This document shows positions 45,689 to 55,874 of a stretch of DNA of 64,000 bases, in pieces. The stretch is from Alteromonas sp. BL110 (GTDB lineage: Bacteria; Pseudomonadota; Gammaproteobacteria; Enterobacterales; Alteromonadaceae). The notes below the pieces were generated by a model, which saw only the letters and a program-made list of their open reading frames with translations, was not told where the DNA came from and did not search any database. Positions within the stretch are counted from its first letter, which is position 1; each line of letters starts with the position of its first letter. The translations under genes were made by a program, and so were the position numbers. The stretch is taken from the NCBI RefSeq assembly GCF_003443615.1, contig NZ_CP031967.1, forward strand, positions 372,001-436,000, in the 5' to 3' direction.

Positions 45689-46645
45689 ATGGCAGCAGCG
45701 CAGTTTCAACAGTTACACGCTTATTTAGACCAGCAGATCATTGGTCAGAACGCGTTAACCAAAAGCCTTCTAATCGCTCTTTTGGCCGATGGCCACCTTC
45801 TAGTAGAAGGCCCACCTGGACTTGCAAAAACACGGGCAATTAATGCGTTAGCTAACGGTATTGACGGTGATTTCCATCGTGTGCAGTTCACGCCAGACCT
45901 TTTACCGGCCGACTTAACCGGGACAGACATTTATCGCCCCGAAACCGGCGAATTTGTTTTCCAAAAAGGCCCGCTTTTTCATAACCTAGTGTTAGCTGAC
46001 GAAATCAACCGTGCACCCGCGAAAGTTCAGTCAGCGCTACTAGAGGCGATGGCTGAACGTCAAATTACCGTGGGCAGTAAAACTTATCCCCTCCCCCCGC
46101 TGTTTTTAGTTATGGCAACGCAAAACCCATTAGAGCAAGAGGGTACGTATCCGCTACCTGAAGCGCAGCTTGACCGTTTCTTAATGCACGTAGACATAGA
46201 TTACCCAGGTGCAGAGACCGAATTAGAAATACTGCGTTTAACTCGTGGGGAAGCACTTTCAGAGCCGCCTATTACACCGCCTACGCTAACACAAGATGAT
46301 ATTTTCACATCTCGTAAAGAAGCCTTGTCCTTATACATGGCGCCAGAGTTAGAGCAATACTTGGTACAATTAATAATGGCGACCCGCCAGCCAGCGAGTT
46401 TTGATGCAGAATTAGGCCAGTGGATTGCGATGGGAACAAGTCCTCGCGCCACCATTAGCTTAGACCGCTGTGCACGTGCCCACGCTTGGCTTAGCGGTAG
46501 AGATTTCGTCGGGCCTGACGACATCCAAGCTGTCGTTCATAACGTACTTCGCCATCGTATTATCTTGTCTTATCAAGCTGAAGCAGAAGGTATAACGATT
46601 AACGACGTACTCGATAAGATTGTTGCTATTGTCGCAGTTCCTTAA
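45689..46645 (+). CDS. MoxR-family AAA+ ATPase
   Basis: The 318-residue AAA+ ATPase acts as a chaperone for the VWA proteins encoded downstream. Walker A is GPPGLAKT, Walker B is LVLADEIN, and the sensor 1 region is LFLVMATQNPLEQEGTYPLPEAQLDRF, followed by a C-terminal lid. It is the first gene of a six-gene moxR-bat operon; its stop is 3 bases before the next start. Function of MoxR-bat complexes is linked to envelope integrity and stress tolerance in several bacteria. Confidence 0.93.
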   Translation: MAAAQFQQLHAYLDQQIIGQNALTKSLLIALLADGHLLVEGPPGLAKTRAINALANGIDGDFHRVQFTPDLLPADLTGTDIYRPETGEFVFQKGPLFHNLVLADEINRAPAKVQSALLEAMAERQITVGSKTYPLPPLFLVMATQNPLEQEGTYPLPEAQLDRFLMHVDIDYPGAETELEILRLTRGEALSEPPITPPTLTQDDIFTSRKEALSLYMAPELEQYLVQLIMATRQPASFDAELGQWIAMGTSPRATISLDRCARAHAWLSGRDFVGPDDIQAVVHNVLRHRIILSYQAEAEGITINDVLDKIVAIVAVP

Positions 46646-46648
46646 GCT

Positions 46649-47623
46649 ATGGTGAATGTACAAGCGCAGCTGAGTAAGCTGCAATGTAACGGTGTCTCTT
46701 TGTCTAGTGCAGAGTTACTTCGCTACCAGCAGTTGGCCAAGCTTTTTAGCTTGGCGCCAAAACGTATGCCACGAGCCAAACTTGCTGGGAGCTATTTAAC
46801 CAAGCATAAGGGCCGAGGCATGGAGTTTGACGAGGCCCGTCATTACCAACCCGGTGACGATATTCGCGCTATTGATTGGCGCGTTACTGCGCGCACGGGT
46901 AAAACTCACACCAAAGTATATCGGGAAGAGCGGGAGCGCCCGGTTTTTCTTTTTTGTGATTATCTGCCCTCAATGGCCTTTGGTACACAACTGCTTACCA
47001 AAGCCGTTCAGGCCGCGCATGTATCTTCATTAATTAGCTGGTCTGCTGCGGCCCGCGGCGATAAGGTTGGCGCATTATTATTTAACCAACAACAGCACAA
47101 AGAAATTAAACCCCTTACTCGCAAAAAAGCAGTACTTCACGTTTGTCATGAGCTCATGGCATTACATGAACAAAGCACACTGTTTAAAGCTGACAAAGCA
47201 AAAGACGAACAAGCTTTTGCCGATGCGTGTGCGCGCGCAAGACGTTTAGCTAGACCAGGAAGCTTAGTTTATCTGGTATCAGATTTTCAGCATTTAAGCG
47301 CCCAGGCTATTCAGCATTTAAGTCACTTGACGCGCCATTGTGAAGTAAGGGCTATTGTGATCCATGACCCGATAGAGCATGCCTTGCCACAAACCAGTTC
47401 ACCGCAAACCGTTAGTGTTTCAGATGGTCACAATCAACAGCGCTGGGTATTAGGTGACAATACCGAACAGCAGCAATATTTAAAATGGCGAAATGAACAC
47501 AACAGCGCAATTTACGATACGTTGCGCAAAACTAATATCGCCAGATTCAGTGTGAGTGCCGGCCTTCCTTTAGATGAACAGCTTCAAAATATGCAACAAG
47601 AACAATGGTTGGAGCTTGATTAA
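46649..47623 (+). CDS. DUF58 domain protein
   Basis: The 324-residue protein has the DUF58 signature (GRGMEFDEARHYQPGDDIRAIDWRVTAR, then VYREERERPVFL) and a VWA-like second half (RPGSLVYLVSDFQHL). There is no membrane span. DUF58 proteins accompany MoxR in bat operons. It overlaps the next gene by one base. Confidence 0.88.
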   Translation: MVNVQAQLSKLQCNGVSLSSAELLRYQQLAKLFSLAPKRMPRAKLAGSYLTKHKGRGMEFDEARHYQPGDDIRAIDWRVTARTGKTHTKVYREERERPVFLFCDYLPSMAFGTQLLTKAVQAAHVSSLISWSAAARGDKVGALLFNQQQHKEIKPLTRKKAVLHVCHELMALHEQSTLFKADKAKDEQAFADACARARRLARPGSLVYLVSDFQHLSAQAIQHLSHLTRHCEVRAIVIHDPIEHALPQTSSPQTVSVSDGHNQQRWVLGDNTEQQQYLKWRNEHNSAIYDTLRKTNIARFSVSAGLPLDEQLQNMQQEQWLELD

Positions 47624-48243
47624 TGCAAAGCAATAACCTTTCAACCCATTTTTTATCAAACCTTTTACCTAAGTCAGTACAATCGATGCCACCTGCAAAT
47701 CAAATGCCGGCAGCGCCTCAGCAGCAAGCCCCCCTCGCCCAGCTGCGCGATATACACGTGCCTAATGAGGTCAGTATTTGGCCATTAGATTGGGGTTGGT
47801 GGGCACTTATCGCCGCGGTTTTATTGGTGTTATTTGGTCTCTACAAAGCTATTTCTGCTCACGTACGGCATAACAAGCCTCGTAAGCAAGCATTAGCATT
47901 GCTCGAATCAATTTCAGCACAACAAAGTAATTGGCCGGTAGCCCTAAACTCAATTTTGAAGCGCACCGCTATCAGCTATTACTCAACTCAACAGGTTGCT
48001 GGGCTATACGGCAAACAATGGCAAGCGTTCTTAACATCTGCTCTAAAAAGTCGTGATAACAAACTTGAAGGTGACTTGGCATTATTGATAAGCAATGTTT
48101 ACCAAGCTACCCCTAACCCAAGTGACTTTGAAACCTGCAAAGGGGCGGTAAAAAATTGGCTTTCGAAAGCGAAGCTCCCGAAAAATAAGCGGGCGGTAAA
48201 CGGCCTTTCCTCTGAAAATGTAAAGGAGCCGCATCATGCTTAA
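47623..48243 (+). CDS. DUF4381 membrane protein
   Basis: The 206-residue protein has one membrane span (about 60-78: WWALIAAVLLVLFGLYKAI) and a cytoplasmic C-terminal part with KRTAISYYSTQQVAGLYG. The pattern and position between DUF58 and the first VWA gene are typical of DUF4381. It overlaps the next gene by 8 bases. Function unknown. Confidence 0.75.
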   Translation: MQSNNLSTHFLSNLLPKSVQSMPPANQMPAAPQQQAPLAQLRDIHVPNEVSIWPLDWGWWALIAAVLLVLFGLYKAISAHVRHNKPRKQALALLESISAQQSNWPVALNSILKRTAISYYSTQQVAGLYGKQWQAFLTSALKSRDNKLEGDLALLISNVYQATPNPSDFETCKGAVKNWLSKAKLPKNKRAVNGLSSENVKEPHHA

Positions 48244-49312
48244 TTTTGCTTGGTGGTGGGTCTTCTTTGCTCTGCCTTTACCAATTTTGGTACGCCTACT
48301 GTCTAGAAAAGCCCAAGATATGCCTATGGCCGCGCTGCGAGTTCCCAGTTTGCGACCTGGCGATGTATCGGAGCAAACCCAATTAAAACAAACCAAAATA
48401 CCGCTAGTAGCAAGTAGCTTGATATGGCTGTTGCTGGTAACGGCTGCCGCTCGGCCTCAGTGGTTAGGTGAACCTGTGAGCATACCTAATGAAGGCCGTG
48501 AAATGATGTTAGCGGTGGATTTATCTGGCAGTATGAAGATAGATGACATGCAGCTAAATGGCCGACAAGTTAACCGTTTAACCATGACTAAATCAGTCGT
48601 GTATGACTTTATTCAGCGCCGCGTGGGCGATAGAATTGGGCTAATTTTATTTGCCGATACCGCATATGTTCAGGCACCGCTGACCTATGACAGAGACACC
48701 GTTTCTACGCTTCTTAGTGAAGCTGTGATTGGTTTAGTAGGAGAACAAACTGCCATAGGCGACGCAATTGGTTTAGCAGTGAAGCGCTTTGACGAACGGG
48801 AAAAATCTAATAATGTGTTGATTCTTCTTACTGACGGACAAAACACCGCAGGAAATATTACGCCTGAGCAAGCTAAAGAATTGGCTATAAGTAAAGGTGT
48901 GAAAGTTTACACTATTGGCGTGGGCGCCGACAAAATGCTGATCCAAAGCTTTTTTGGCAGCCGACAGATAAACCCGTCGCAAGAACTTGATGAAGGCATG
49001 TTAACTGATATTGCTACCGCGACTGGCGGCCAATACTTTAGGGCGAGAAATGCTCAAGAGCTTCAGGCAATTTATCAACAGCTTGATGCGCTTGAACCTA
49101 TCGAAGGTGAAACTCGTAAAATGCGCCCATTGAGCGCACTGTTTTATTACCCCCTAGCAGCTGCAATTTTATTGTCAGCGCTGTGGGCTCTTATCACTAT
49201 TTCTATATCTTTATATCGTTGGTTCGTACAAAAGCGAAATAACATGTCAACCCAACAGCTAAACTCAGCTAATGCAGCACAAACAACTCAAACAAATAGG
49301 GAGGCGAAATAA
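48236..49312 (+). CDS. VWA-domain membrane protein (BatA type)
   Basis: The 358-residue protein has N-terminal spans, a VWA domain (about 90-285) with MIDAS motif DLSGSMKID and LTDGQNTAG, and a C-terminal span near residue 320. It overlaps its neighbours and belongs to the MoxR-dependent complex. MIDAS residues indicate divalent-metal-dependent ligand binding, probably by the periplasmic partner. Confidence 0.9.
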   Translation: MLNFAWWWVFFALPLPILVRLLSRKAQDMPMAALRVPSLRPGDVSEQTQLKQTKIPLVASSLIWLLLVTAAARPQWLGEPVSIPNEGREMMLAVDLSGSMKIDDMQLNGRQVNRLTMTKSVVYDFIQRRVGDRIGLILFADTAYVQAPLTYDRDTVSTLLSEAVIGLVGEQTAIGDAIGLAVKRFDEREKSNNVLILLTDGQNTAGNITPEQAKELAISKGVKVYTIGVGADKMLIQSFFGSRQINPSQELDEGMLTDIATATGGQYFRARNAQELQAIYQQLDALEPIEGETRKMRPLSALFYYPLAAAILLSALWALITISISLYRWFVQKRNNMSTQQLNSANAAQTTQTNREAK

Positions 49313-51348
49313 TGGATTTCGACTTCTTAAATCAATTTCACTTTTTACGCCCCGAATGGTTTATGGCACTTGTGCCCCTGATGTTGCTTGTGGTTTTAAT
49401 TAGAAGAACCACAGCTAAACAGTCTGGTTGGCAGTCGGTGATCCCTTCTCACCTTTATCAATATATGGTGATTGGCAAAACCGAGATGGGCGCAAAGCCG
49501 CCAATGTGGATGCTGGCTTTTGTGTGGGTTGTGAGTGTTATAGCGCTTGCCGGCCCGACGTGGGAGCGCCTCCCCCAGCCAGTATATCAGCTAAAAATGG
49601 GGCACGTTATAGTAATAGATATGTCGCTTTCGATGCGTGCGACCGATATGACGCCAGACAGACTGACAAGGGCGAAATACAAAGCCATAGATTTAGTTAA
49701 CGCCATCGGCGAGGGTGAAATGGGCTTGGTTGCTTATGCGGGCGATGCGTTCGTTATAAGCCCTTTAACCGAAGATGCTGGGAATATTACCACCTTAATC
49801 CCCAGTCTTTCGCCCGAGATAATGCCCGTACCCGGAAGCGACCCATTGCTGGGTATTGAAAGTGCTGCTGAACTGTTAACAAATGCGGGTTATAACACAG
49901 GCATGATCTACTGGATTACTGACGGTATAGAGTTAGAGCAACAACAAGAACTTCAAGAATATGTAGCATCTGTTCCTTTTACGGTAAATGCACTTACCGT
50001 TGGCACAAGTGAAGGCGCGCCTATTAGGCAGCAAAGCGGTGAACTATTAAAAGACTTCACCGGCAGCATTGTTATTCCCAAGCTAAATGAAAGCGCGGTG
50101 AAAGGCGTAGTGAAAACGAGCGGCGGTCGCTTTGAATCCTTTACTTCTAACGACAATGATATTGATGCTCTAGCCGCGGTATCGCTGTTAGATAAAGGCA
50201 ACAGTGAAGAAGACGAAGAAGAGAGTAATTTGCAGGGAGATCAGTGGAAAGAAGTTGGCCCTTACTTATTACTGCTACTTCTGCCATTTGCGGCCTTTGC
50301 GTTTAAGCGCGGATTAGTATTTATTGTATTGGTTGGCCTGCTAAGCCCTTCAATAGTGAAAAACGCCCACGCTGCACAAAGTATAGGTACATCTTCGGGC
50401 GCGCCGTCTATTCCAAGCGCGAAAATGTTGGAAGGGTCTACGCCAGCAACGGCAAATAAACCTGAACCGCTTGCATGGTGGCAAAAGCCATTTATGAATG
50501 ATAATCAGGAAGCTTTGAATAAATACCAAAGAGGTAAATACAAAGACGCCGTTAGCCAGTTCAATAGCGAAGCGTGGAAAGCATCATCCCTTTTTAAGTC
50601 AGGTGACTATGAAGGTGCTTTAAATGCTTACAAAAATATTCCAGGCGCTGAAAGCCTTTACAATCAGGGCAATGCGTTGGCCAAACTTGGAAAGCTTGAA
50701 GAAGCGATCGAGAAATACGAGCTGGCTTTAGACGAAGCACCTGAGTTTGAAGACGCGAAAATCAATAAAAAAGTTGTTGAGGATTTACTGAAACAGCAGC
50801 AACAACAAGACCAGCAGCAGAATCAGAGCGAAAATAGTAACGATGACCAACAAGACAACGCTCAAGATAATGCCCAGGATAGCGCTAATAACGACCAGCA
50901 GCAATCGGGAGATCAGAATAAGCAGGAAGGTTCAAACGATCAAAATGGCCAGCAAAATGAAAGTGAGCGCCAACAGTCTGACCAAAACCAGCGGGGTTCT
51001 AATGATGAACAACAAAATGATGGGGATAATTCTCAACAGCCAGAGATGAGCGAGCAGAACGAGCCATCAGACTCACAGCAACAAAATGCAGAGTCAGGAC
51101 AGCGTAATAATATGCAGCAAAACAATGCGCAAGCGCAAGAAGACGAAAAAGAACCACAGCGGGAAGCTCAAGCAATGCAAGGTCAAGAAGCCCAGCTTAC
51201 TGATGCACAAAAAGAAGAACTACAGCGAATGGAAGGTTTAATGCGTCGCGTGCCAGACGACCCAGCATTCTTACTAAAACGAAAAATGCAATTAGAAGCA
51301 CAAAAGCGTCAGCGTCAACGTATGCCTTCAAACCGGAGTGATTGGTAG
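49312..51348 (+). CDS. VWA and TPR fusion protein (BatB-BatC type)
   Basis: The 678-residue protein has a membrane span, a VWA domain with MIDAS motif DMSLSMRATD, then a second membrane region (about 310-355) and a TPR stretch (about 400-495, GDYEGALNAYKNIPG and EEAIEKYELALD). A long Gln/Asn/Asp-rich low-complexity region (about 500-625) follows and the protein ends with basic residues. In many genomes BatB and BatC are separate; here they are joined. It sits in the moxR-bat operon between BatA and BatD. Confidence 0.88.
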   Translation: MDFDFLNQFHFLRPEWFMALVPLMLLVVLIRRTTAKQSGWQSVIPSHLYQYMVIGKTEMGAKPPMWMLAFVWVVSVIALAGPTWERLPQPVYQLKMGHVIVIDMSLSMRATDMTPDRLTRAKYKAIDLVNAIGEGEMGLVAYAGDAFVISPLTEDAGNITTLIPSLSPEIMPVPGSDPLLGIESAAELLTNAGYNTGMIYWITDGIELEQQQELQEYVASVPFTVNALTVGTSEGAPIRQQSGELLKDFTGSIVIPKLNESAVKGVVKTSGGRFESFTSNDNDIDALAAVSLLDKGNSEEDEEESNLQGDQWKEVGPYLLLLLLPFAAFAFKRGLVFIVLVGLLSPSIVKNAHAAQSIGTSSGAPSIPSAKMLEGSTPATANKPEPLAWWQKPFMNDNQEALNKYQRGKYKDAVSQFNSEAWKASSLFKSGDYEGALNAYKNIPGAESLYNQGNALAKLGKLEEAIEKYELALDEAPEFEDAKINKKVVEDLLKQQQQQDQQQNQSENSNDDQQDNAQDNAQDSANNDQQQSGDQNKQEGSNDQNGQQNESERQQSDQNQRGSNDEQQNDGDNSQQPEMSEQNEPSDSQQQNAESGQRNNMQQNNAQAQEDEKEPQREAQAMQGQEAQLTDAQKEELQRMEGLMRRVPDDPAFLLKRKMQLEAQKRQRQRMPSNRSDW

Positions 51349-53142
51349 ATGAGAGCTTTATTACAATCTACAGGAATAATTTTTTTACTAACCCTACTCA
51401 TTAGCGCGGCTGCCTATGCCGATGTAAATTCAGTTGAAGCAACCATTGACCGAAATCCGGTTATGCTCGATGAAGCTATTCGTTTAACCATTACCGCCGA
51501 TGGAAGCGCCGATAGAGATGCCTTCGACAGCTCTCCCCTATTAAAAGACTTTGTAGTGGGCAGGACATCGGTAAGTAGCCAAACGTCTATCGTCAATTTC
51601 GACACCAAACGCACTACGGTTTGGACCACCACGTTATTCCCTCGAAAAGAAGGTACATTCACTATTCCTTCGTTAACTATTGAAGGAAAGTCAACAAAGC
51701 CTATTCAAGTTGAAGTTATTCCTGTTCAAGAACAAAGTAACGTGGCCCGTGACTATTTCGTGACTACAGATATCGACTTGAAAGAGGCCTATTTAAACCA
51801 ACAGCTGCTGTACACTGTTAAGCTTTTTCTCTCGAGCAATATTGAGAGGGGCAGCCTGCAATCACCAGAAATGCAAAATGCGGAAATTACCCAACTAGGT
51901 GGAGATAAGCAGTATACCGATATAGTAAACGGCAGACGATATCAGATTATTGAGCGTCAATTTGCTGTAGTCCCTCAAGCTTCAGGTGAGTTCACGCTAA
52001 GGGGGCCCATCTTTACAGGTGAAGTAATGGCGGCTAACACTAACCAGCGTTTTGGCTTCTTTAATCGTACCCAGCAAATTAATCGTGTTGGTCCTGACAT
52101 TACGGTAAACATCAAACCTATCCCTCAGGGAATTGACTACCCTTGGTTGCCGTCTGAAATGGTTCGAGTTGACGAAGAGTGGCCGCAGGGAGATAGCTTT
52201 GTCGCAGGCGAACCGGTAACACGTATTGTTACACTAACCGCGCTGGGCGTGGTAGAAGAACAGCTGCCGGACATTCCTGAGTTTTATCCGCCGAACTTTA
52301 AGTTATATCCAGATCAATCAAATACAACGACAGTGGAAAAAGATCAGAGCTTAATTTCACAGCGCCAAACGTCTTTGGCAGTTATTCCAACGCAGCCTGG
52401 CGACTTCGTATTACCTGAAATTACTATTCCTTGGTTTAATACGCTTACTCAAAAAACTGAGTATGCCACGATCCCTGCTCGCTCCATTACGGTAGTTCCG
52501 GCGACTGGCAGTAATAATCAAAATAACCCTCAATCCACAAGCAGTCAGTCCGCAGAAGGCACTCAAAGTGATTTACCGTTAACTGCAGTCAAGCCCGCCA
52601 ATGACTCTGGTAAAGAAGACAAACCGTCTGATAGCACTGCCAGTAACGCGGGGCATAGCGAAAAAGCAAAGCCTAATTGGATTGTGAGCAGTGTGCTGCT
52701 TGTACTCTTGCTAGTTGCACTTATTGGATGGTTATTCACCTATAGGAAACTTAAACAAGCTCGATTTATTGGGCAAACTCACGGCCCTAAACAGCGCTTA
52801 ATTGCTACAGATGAGTTTGATGAGAAAGCGCAGTATCAGAAACTTATGGCAGTGATAAAAGCAAAAGATACCAGCTCAGTAACTCTTGCACTTAAGCAAT
52901 GGATAAGCACACTAACTGGCGGGAAAGCACAGGTTTCACAGTTTGAAGAAATTAACACCGCTGTAAATGAGCTTTACGCACTGCGCTTCTCGGCTAGTCA
53001 AACTGATAAACGTGCTCAATCGGAACAAGTATCTAAGACGTTAGAAAAACTTACCGATGAAATAAAGCGCGCTCGCAGCAAATGGCAGCAAACAGGTGCA
53101 AAGAACAGCCACACGCTATCTAACTTGTATCCTGCTTCATAA
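51349..53142 (+). CDS. BatD family protein
   Basis: The 597-residue protein starts immediately after the preceding stop. It has an export signal (ends near AAYADVNSVEA), a BatD beta-sandwich region (about 30-380, NPVMLDEAIRLTITADG, RREGTFTIPS-like strands) and a C-terminal span (about 445-463). It should be a periplasmic anchored partner of the VWA proteins. It ends the operon before a terminator. Confidence 0.88.
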   Translation: MRALLQSTGIIFLLTLLISAAAYADVNSVEATIDRNPVMLDEAIRLTITADGSADRDAFDSSPLLKDFVVGRTSVSSQTSIVNFDTKRTTVWTTTLFPRKEGTFTIPSLTIEGKSTKPIQVEVIPVQEQSNVARDYFVTTDIDLKEAYLNQQLLYTVKLFLSSNIERGSLQSPEMQNAEITQLGGDKQYTDIVNGRRYQIIERQFAVVPQASGEFTLRGPIFTGEVMAANTNQRFGFFNRTQQINRVGPDITVNIKPIPQGIDYPWLPSEMVRVDEEWPQGDSFVAGEPVTRIVTLTALGVVEEQLPDIPEFYPPNFKLYPDQSNTTTVEKDQSLISQRQTSLAVIPTQPGDFVLPEITIPWFNTLTQKTEYATIPARSITVVPATGSNNQNNPQSTSSQSAEGTQSDLPLTAVKPANDSGKEDKPSDSTASNAGHSEKAKPNWIVSSVLLVLLLVALIGWLFTYRKLKQARFIGQTHGPKQRLIATDEFDEKAQYQKLMAVIKAKDTSSVTLALKQWISTLTGGKAQVSQFEEINTAVNELYALRFSASQTDKRAQSEQVSKTLEKLTDEIKRARSKWQQTGAKNSHTLSNLYPAS

Positions 53143-53182
53143 AACGCATTTCATTTGCTAATACATGGAAACCTGAGTAATT

Positions 53183-53223
53183 AAAGCCCTTGCATAGAGC
53201 TGAACGACAGCCGCAAGGGTTTT
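53183..53223 (+). terminator. moxR-bat operon terminator
   Basis: CCCTTGC (53187-53193) and GCAAGGG (53213-53219) pair with AAAG/TTTT extensions, 44 bases after the BatD stop. A TTTT tract follows. Confidence 0.7.
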
Positions 53224-53346
53224 GAAAGCATTATCTGTAGTTAATATTCAGCACAAGTCTCGGTCTTTAGTGCCCTTTGAGAGGCTCAAAAATCCGAACC
53301 GCTTGTAGCCTATAAAAATAATCAATTAAACGCGACGGGGAATAGA

Positions 53347-55200
53347 ATGAAGAAAACACTACTAAAGCTAACGCCAATTGCGTTGGCAGTTACCACATTA
53401 GCTGCTTGCTCTCCAGCAAGTGAAACCGCGCAAACAGCGCCAGAGCCGATTAAAACAGAACAGCCTGCTGGACAGTCTGAGTCTGAACGCCTTAATGCAT
53501 TTTTTGAGCGTACTTTCGAAGAAGATCTTAAGCGTTCTCCCCTATTTCAGAGTTACCTCGGCAAAAAGTGGGATTACGACAAGTGGGACGACATCAGTGA
53601 TGAGGAGGCCGATGCCCGTGTTGCTATCGCCAAAAACCGTTTAGAGAAGCTTAATAGTTTCGACACCAGCAAGTTAAGCGAGCAAGAAAAGTTAAGCTTG
53701 CGCCTGTATAAGCTTGGCATTGAACGTGACTTGGCTAACGACGAATTTAGACACCACCGCTACATTGTGCATCAGTTCCGCGCTGCGCATACTCAAGTGC
53801 CCAGCTTTCTTATCAATATTCACAGTGTAAAAAGCAAAGAAGATGCTCAGGCATATATTGGTCGTTTAGACAATGTACGCTCCTACTTTGACCAAGTTAT
53901 CGAACAGATGAAAGTTCGTGAAAAAGCTGGCGTATTCCCACCGGCATGGGCTTATGACCAAATGATTGATGCGTCTAAAAACGTAATTACCGGCGCACCA
54001 TTTGATTCCAGTGAAACGCCTTCAACTATTTGGGAAGATTTTCAAAACAAAGTAAACAACCTTGATATTACAGAAGCTGAAAAAACCACGCTGCTAGGCG
54101 AAGCAAAAGCCGCTTTGGTAACATCGGTCATGCCATCCTACGAAAAGTTTATTGAAGAACTAGCCCACCAGCGTGAAGTAACCCCTGAAGGCGATGGTGT
54201 ATGGCGTTTACCGAACGGCGATAAGTGGTATCAAAATCGCCTTAACTGGTTTACTACTACTGACCTTACTGCTGATGAAGTCCATCAAATTGGCCTAGAT
54301 AATGTAGAGCGCATACACAACGCCATGCGCGACATTATGAAACAGGTAAAATTTGAGGGTACGCTGCAAGAGTTTTTTGTTTTCATGCGTGAAGACGAAC
54401 AATTCTATTTACCTTCAACAGATGAAGGCAGACAGCAATACCTTGATATGGCGAAAACTGCCATAGATGACATGCGAGACGCTATTCCTGAATATTTTGG
54501 AATTCTCCCAGAAGCGCCAATGATTGTTAAACGCGTCGAAGCATTTCGCGAACAGTCTGCGGGCAAAGCGTTTTATCAAAGCCCAGCGCAAGACGGCAGC
54601 CGCCCAGGTATTTACTATGCAAACCTGTATGATATGAAAGCGATGCCGACCTATCAGCTAGAGGCGCTGGCATACCACGAGGGCATTCCCGGTCACCACA
54701 TGCAACGTGCAATTGCACAAGAGCTTGAAGGCGTGCCGCAATTTCAAAAGTTCTTGAGCTTTACCGCGTACACAGAAGGCTGGGGCCTTTATACTGAAGA
54801 ACTCGCAAAAGACATGGGCTTTTATGAAGACCCCTATTCAGACTTTGGCCGTCTAGCTATGGAACTATGGCGAGCTTGCAGGCTTGTAGTTGATACAGGT
54901 ATTCACGCGAAGAAGTGGAGTCGTGAAGAGGCTGTAGATTATCTTATTGAAAACACGCCAAACCCAGAGTATGACGCGCAAAAAGCCATTGAGCGCTATA
55001 TTGCCATGCCAGGACAAGCCACTGCCTATATGATTGGCAAACTAAAAATCATGGAGCTTAGAGCGCATGCTCAAACTGAACTTGGTGATAAGTTTGATTG
55101 GAAAGGCTTCCATGATGAGGTGCTAAAATACGGTCCAGTACCACTTTCTATTTTAGAAGAAAATATCAACGCTTGGATTGCCACTCAAAAAAGTGCTTAG
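53347..55200 (+). CDS. DUF885 family lipoprotein, putative metallopeptidase
   Basis: The 617-residue protein has a lipoprotein signal with lipobox LAAC (Cys21) and a DUF885 domain. The C-terminal half has YHEGIPGHHMQRAIAQE, the family's HExxGHH zinc-type motif, and TEGWGLYTEELAKDMGFY. DUF885 proteins are thought to be M3/M32-related metallopeptidases. It should act in the periplasm anchored to a membrane. It is monocistronic with its own terminator. Confidence 0.88.
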   Translation: MKKTLLKLTPIALAVTTLAACSPASETAQTAPEPIKTEQPAGQSESERLNAFFERTFEEDLKRSPLFQSYLGKKWDYDKWDDISDEEADARVAIAKNRLEKLNSFDTSKLSEQEKLSLRLYKLGIERDLANDEFRHHRYIVHQFRAAHTQVPSFLINIHSVKSKEDAQAYIGRLDNVRSYFDQVIEQMKVREKAGVFPPAWAYDQMIDASKNVITGAPFDSSETPSTIWEDFQNKVNNLDITEAEKTTLLGEAKAALVTSVMPSYEKFIEELAHQREVTPEGDGVWRLPNGDKWYQNRLNWFTTTDLTADEVHQIGLDNVERIHNAMRDIMKQVKFEGTLQEFFVFMREDEQFYLPSTDEGRQQYLDMAKTAIDDMRDAIPEYFGILPEAPMIVKRVEAFREQSAGKAFYQSPAQDGSRPGIYYANLYDMKAMPTYQLEALAYHEGIPGHHMQRAIAQELEGVPQFQKFLSFTAYTEGWGLYTEELAKDMGFYEDPYSDFGRLAMELWRACRLVVDTGIHAKKWSREEAVDYLIENTPNPEYDAQKAIERYIAMPGQATAYMIGKLKIMELRAHAQTELGDKFDWKGFHDEVLKYGPVPLSILEENINAWIATQKSA

Positions 55201-55237
55201 CATTCCTAAACAGGTGCTCTGATCACTGGAATTAAAA

Positions 55238-55277
55238 TAAAAACGCGCCTTTCGGATAACGAAATGGCGCGTTTTTT
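55238..55277 (+). terminator. DUF885 gene terminator
   Basis: ACGCGCC/GGCGCGT and TTTCG/CGAAA build a long stem around GATAA, ending in TTTTTT (55272-55277). Confidence 0.88.
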
Positions 55278-55316
55278 GTGCCATAGTGAAAATTCTTTAA
55301 GTTTTTGGATATTTTT

Positions 55317-55874
55317 ATGTTTGGGCGAAATAAATCCGACAGTGGTCAGGTCTTATCGGGTATGAAAGCAAAACACCAAAGATATGAAGCACTGGTAAAG
55401 GCATTTCACGCCGACATTTACCGCTATGCATTCTGGCTTATAAAAGACCAGAGCATTGCTGAAGATGTTGTACAGGAAACGTTTCTACGTGCGTGGCGTT
55501 CGTTAGACGCCCTAAATGATGAAAAGGCGGCAAAGTCATGGTTAATCACCATTCTTCGTCGTGAGAATGCCCGCAGATTTGAGCGCAAGCAATTCGACAC
55601 GGTAGATATTGACGATTGTCATATACAAGATGACACCCAACATGCAGACGGCGACCTGAAAGACAGAGAGCTTCAGCGACTGTTAGGTGGGCTAAGTGTG
55701 GAATACCGCGAACCCTTAATCCTTCAATTGATTTTCGGGTTCAGTGGTGAAGAGATTGCCAATCAATTAGGGCTTAATAAAAATACAGTAATGACGCGTT
55801 TATTTAGAGCGAGAAACCAGCTGAAAGAGGCATTAGAGAAACAAAATGAACAGAGAGGTCGTATAAATGGATGA
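55317..55874 (+). CDS. ECF-type RNA polymerase sigma factor
   Basis: The 185-residue protein has sigma region 2 (about 25-90: FHADIYRYAFWLIKDQ, AEDVVQETFLRAW) and region 4 (about 120-170: LSVEYREPLILQLIFGFSGEEIANQLGLNKNTVMTRLFRAR). It should direct transcription of a small regulon. The frame begins with TTG at 55305; the ATG at 55317 is preferred but lacks a clear ribosome-binding site, and an ATG at 55362 is possible. It overlaps the next gene, likely its anti-sigma partner, by 8 bases. Confidence 0.9.
   Translation: MFGRNKSDSGQVLSGMKAKHQRYEALVKAFHADIYRYAFWLIKDQSIAEDVVQETFLRAWRSLDALNDEKAAKSWLITILRRENARRFERKQFDTVDIDDCHIQDDTQHADGDLKDRELQRLLGGLSVEYREPLILQLIFGFSGEEIANQLGLNKNTVMTRLFRARNQLKEALEKQNEQRGRING

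Noticed and set aside
50780..51130. Gln/Asn-rich segment considered as misassembled or non-coding repeat
   Set aside because: The frame stays open into a normal C-terminus and is immediately followed by the next operon gene; low complexity is natural here.
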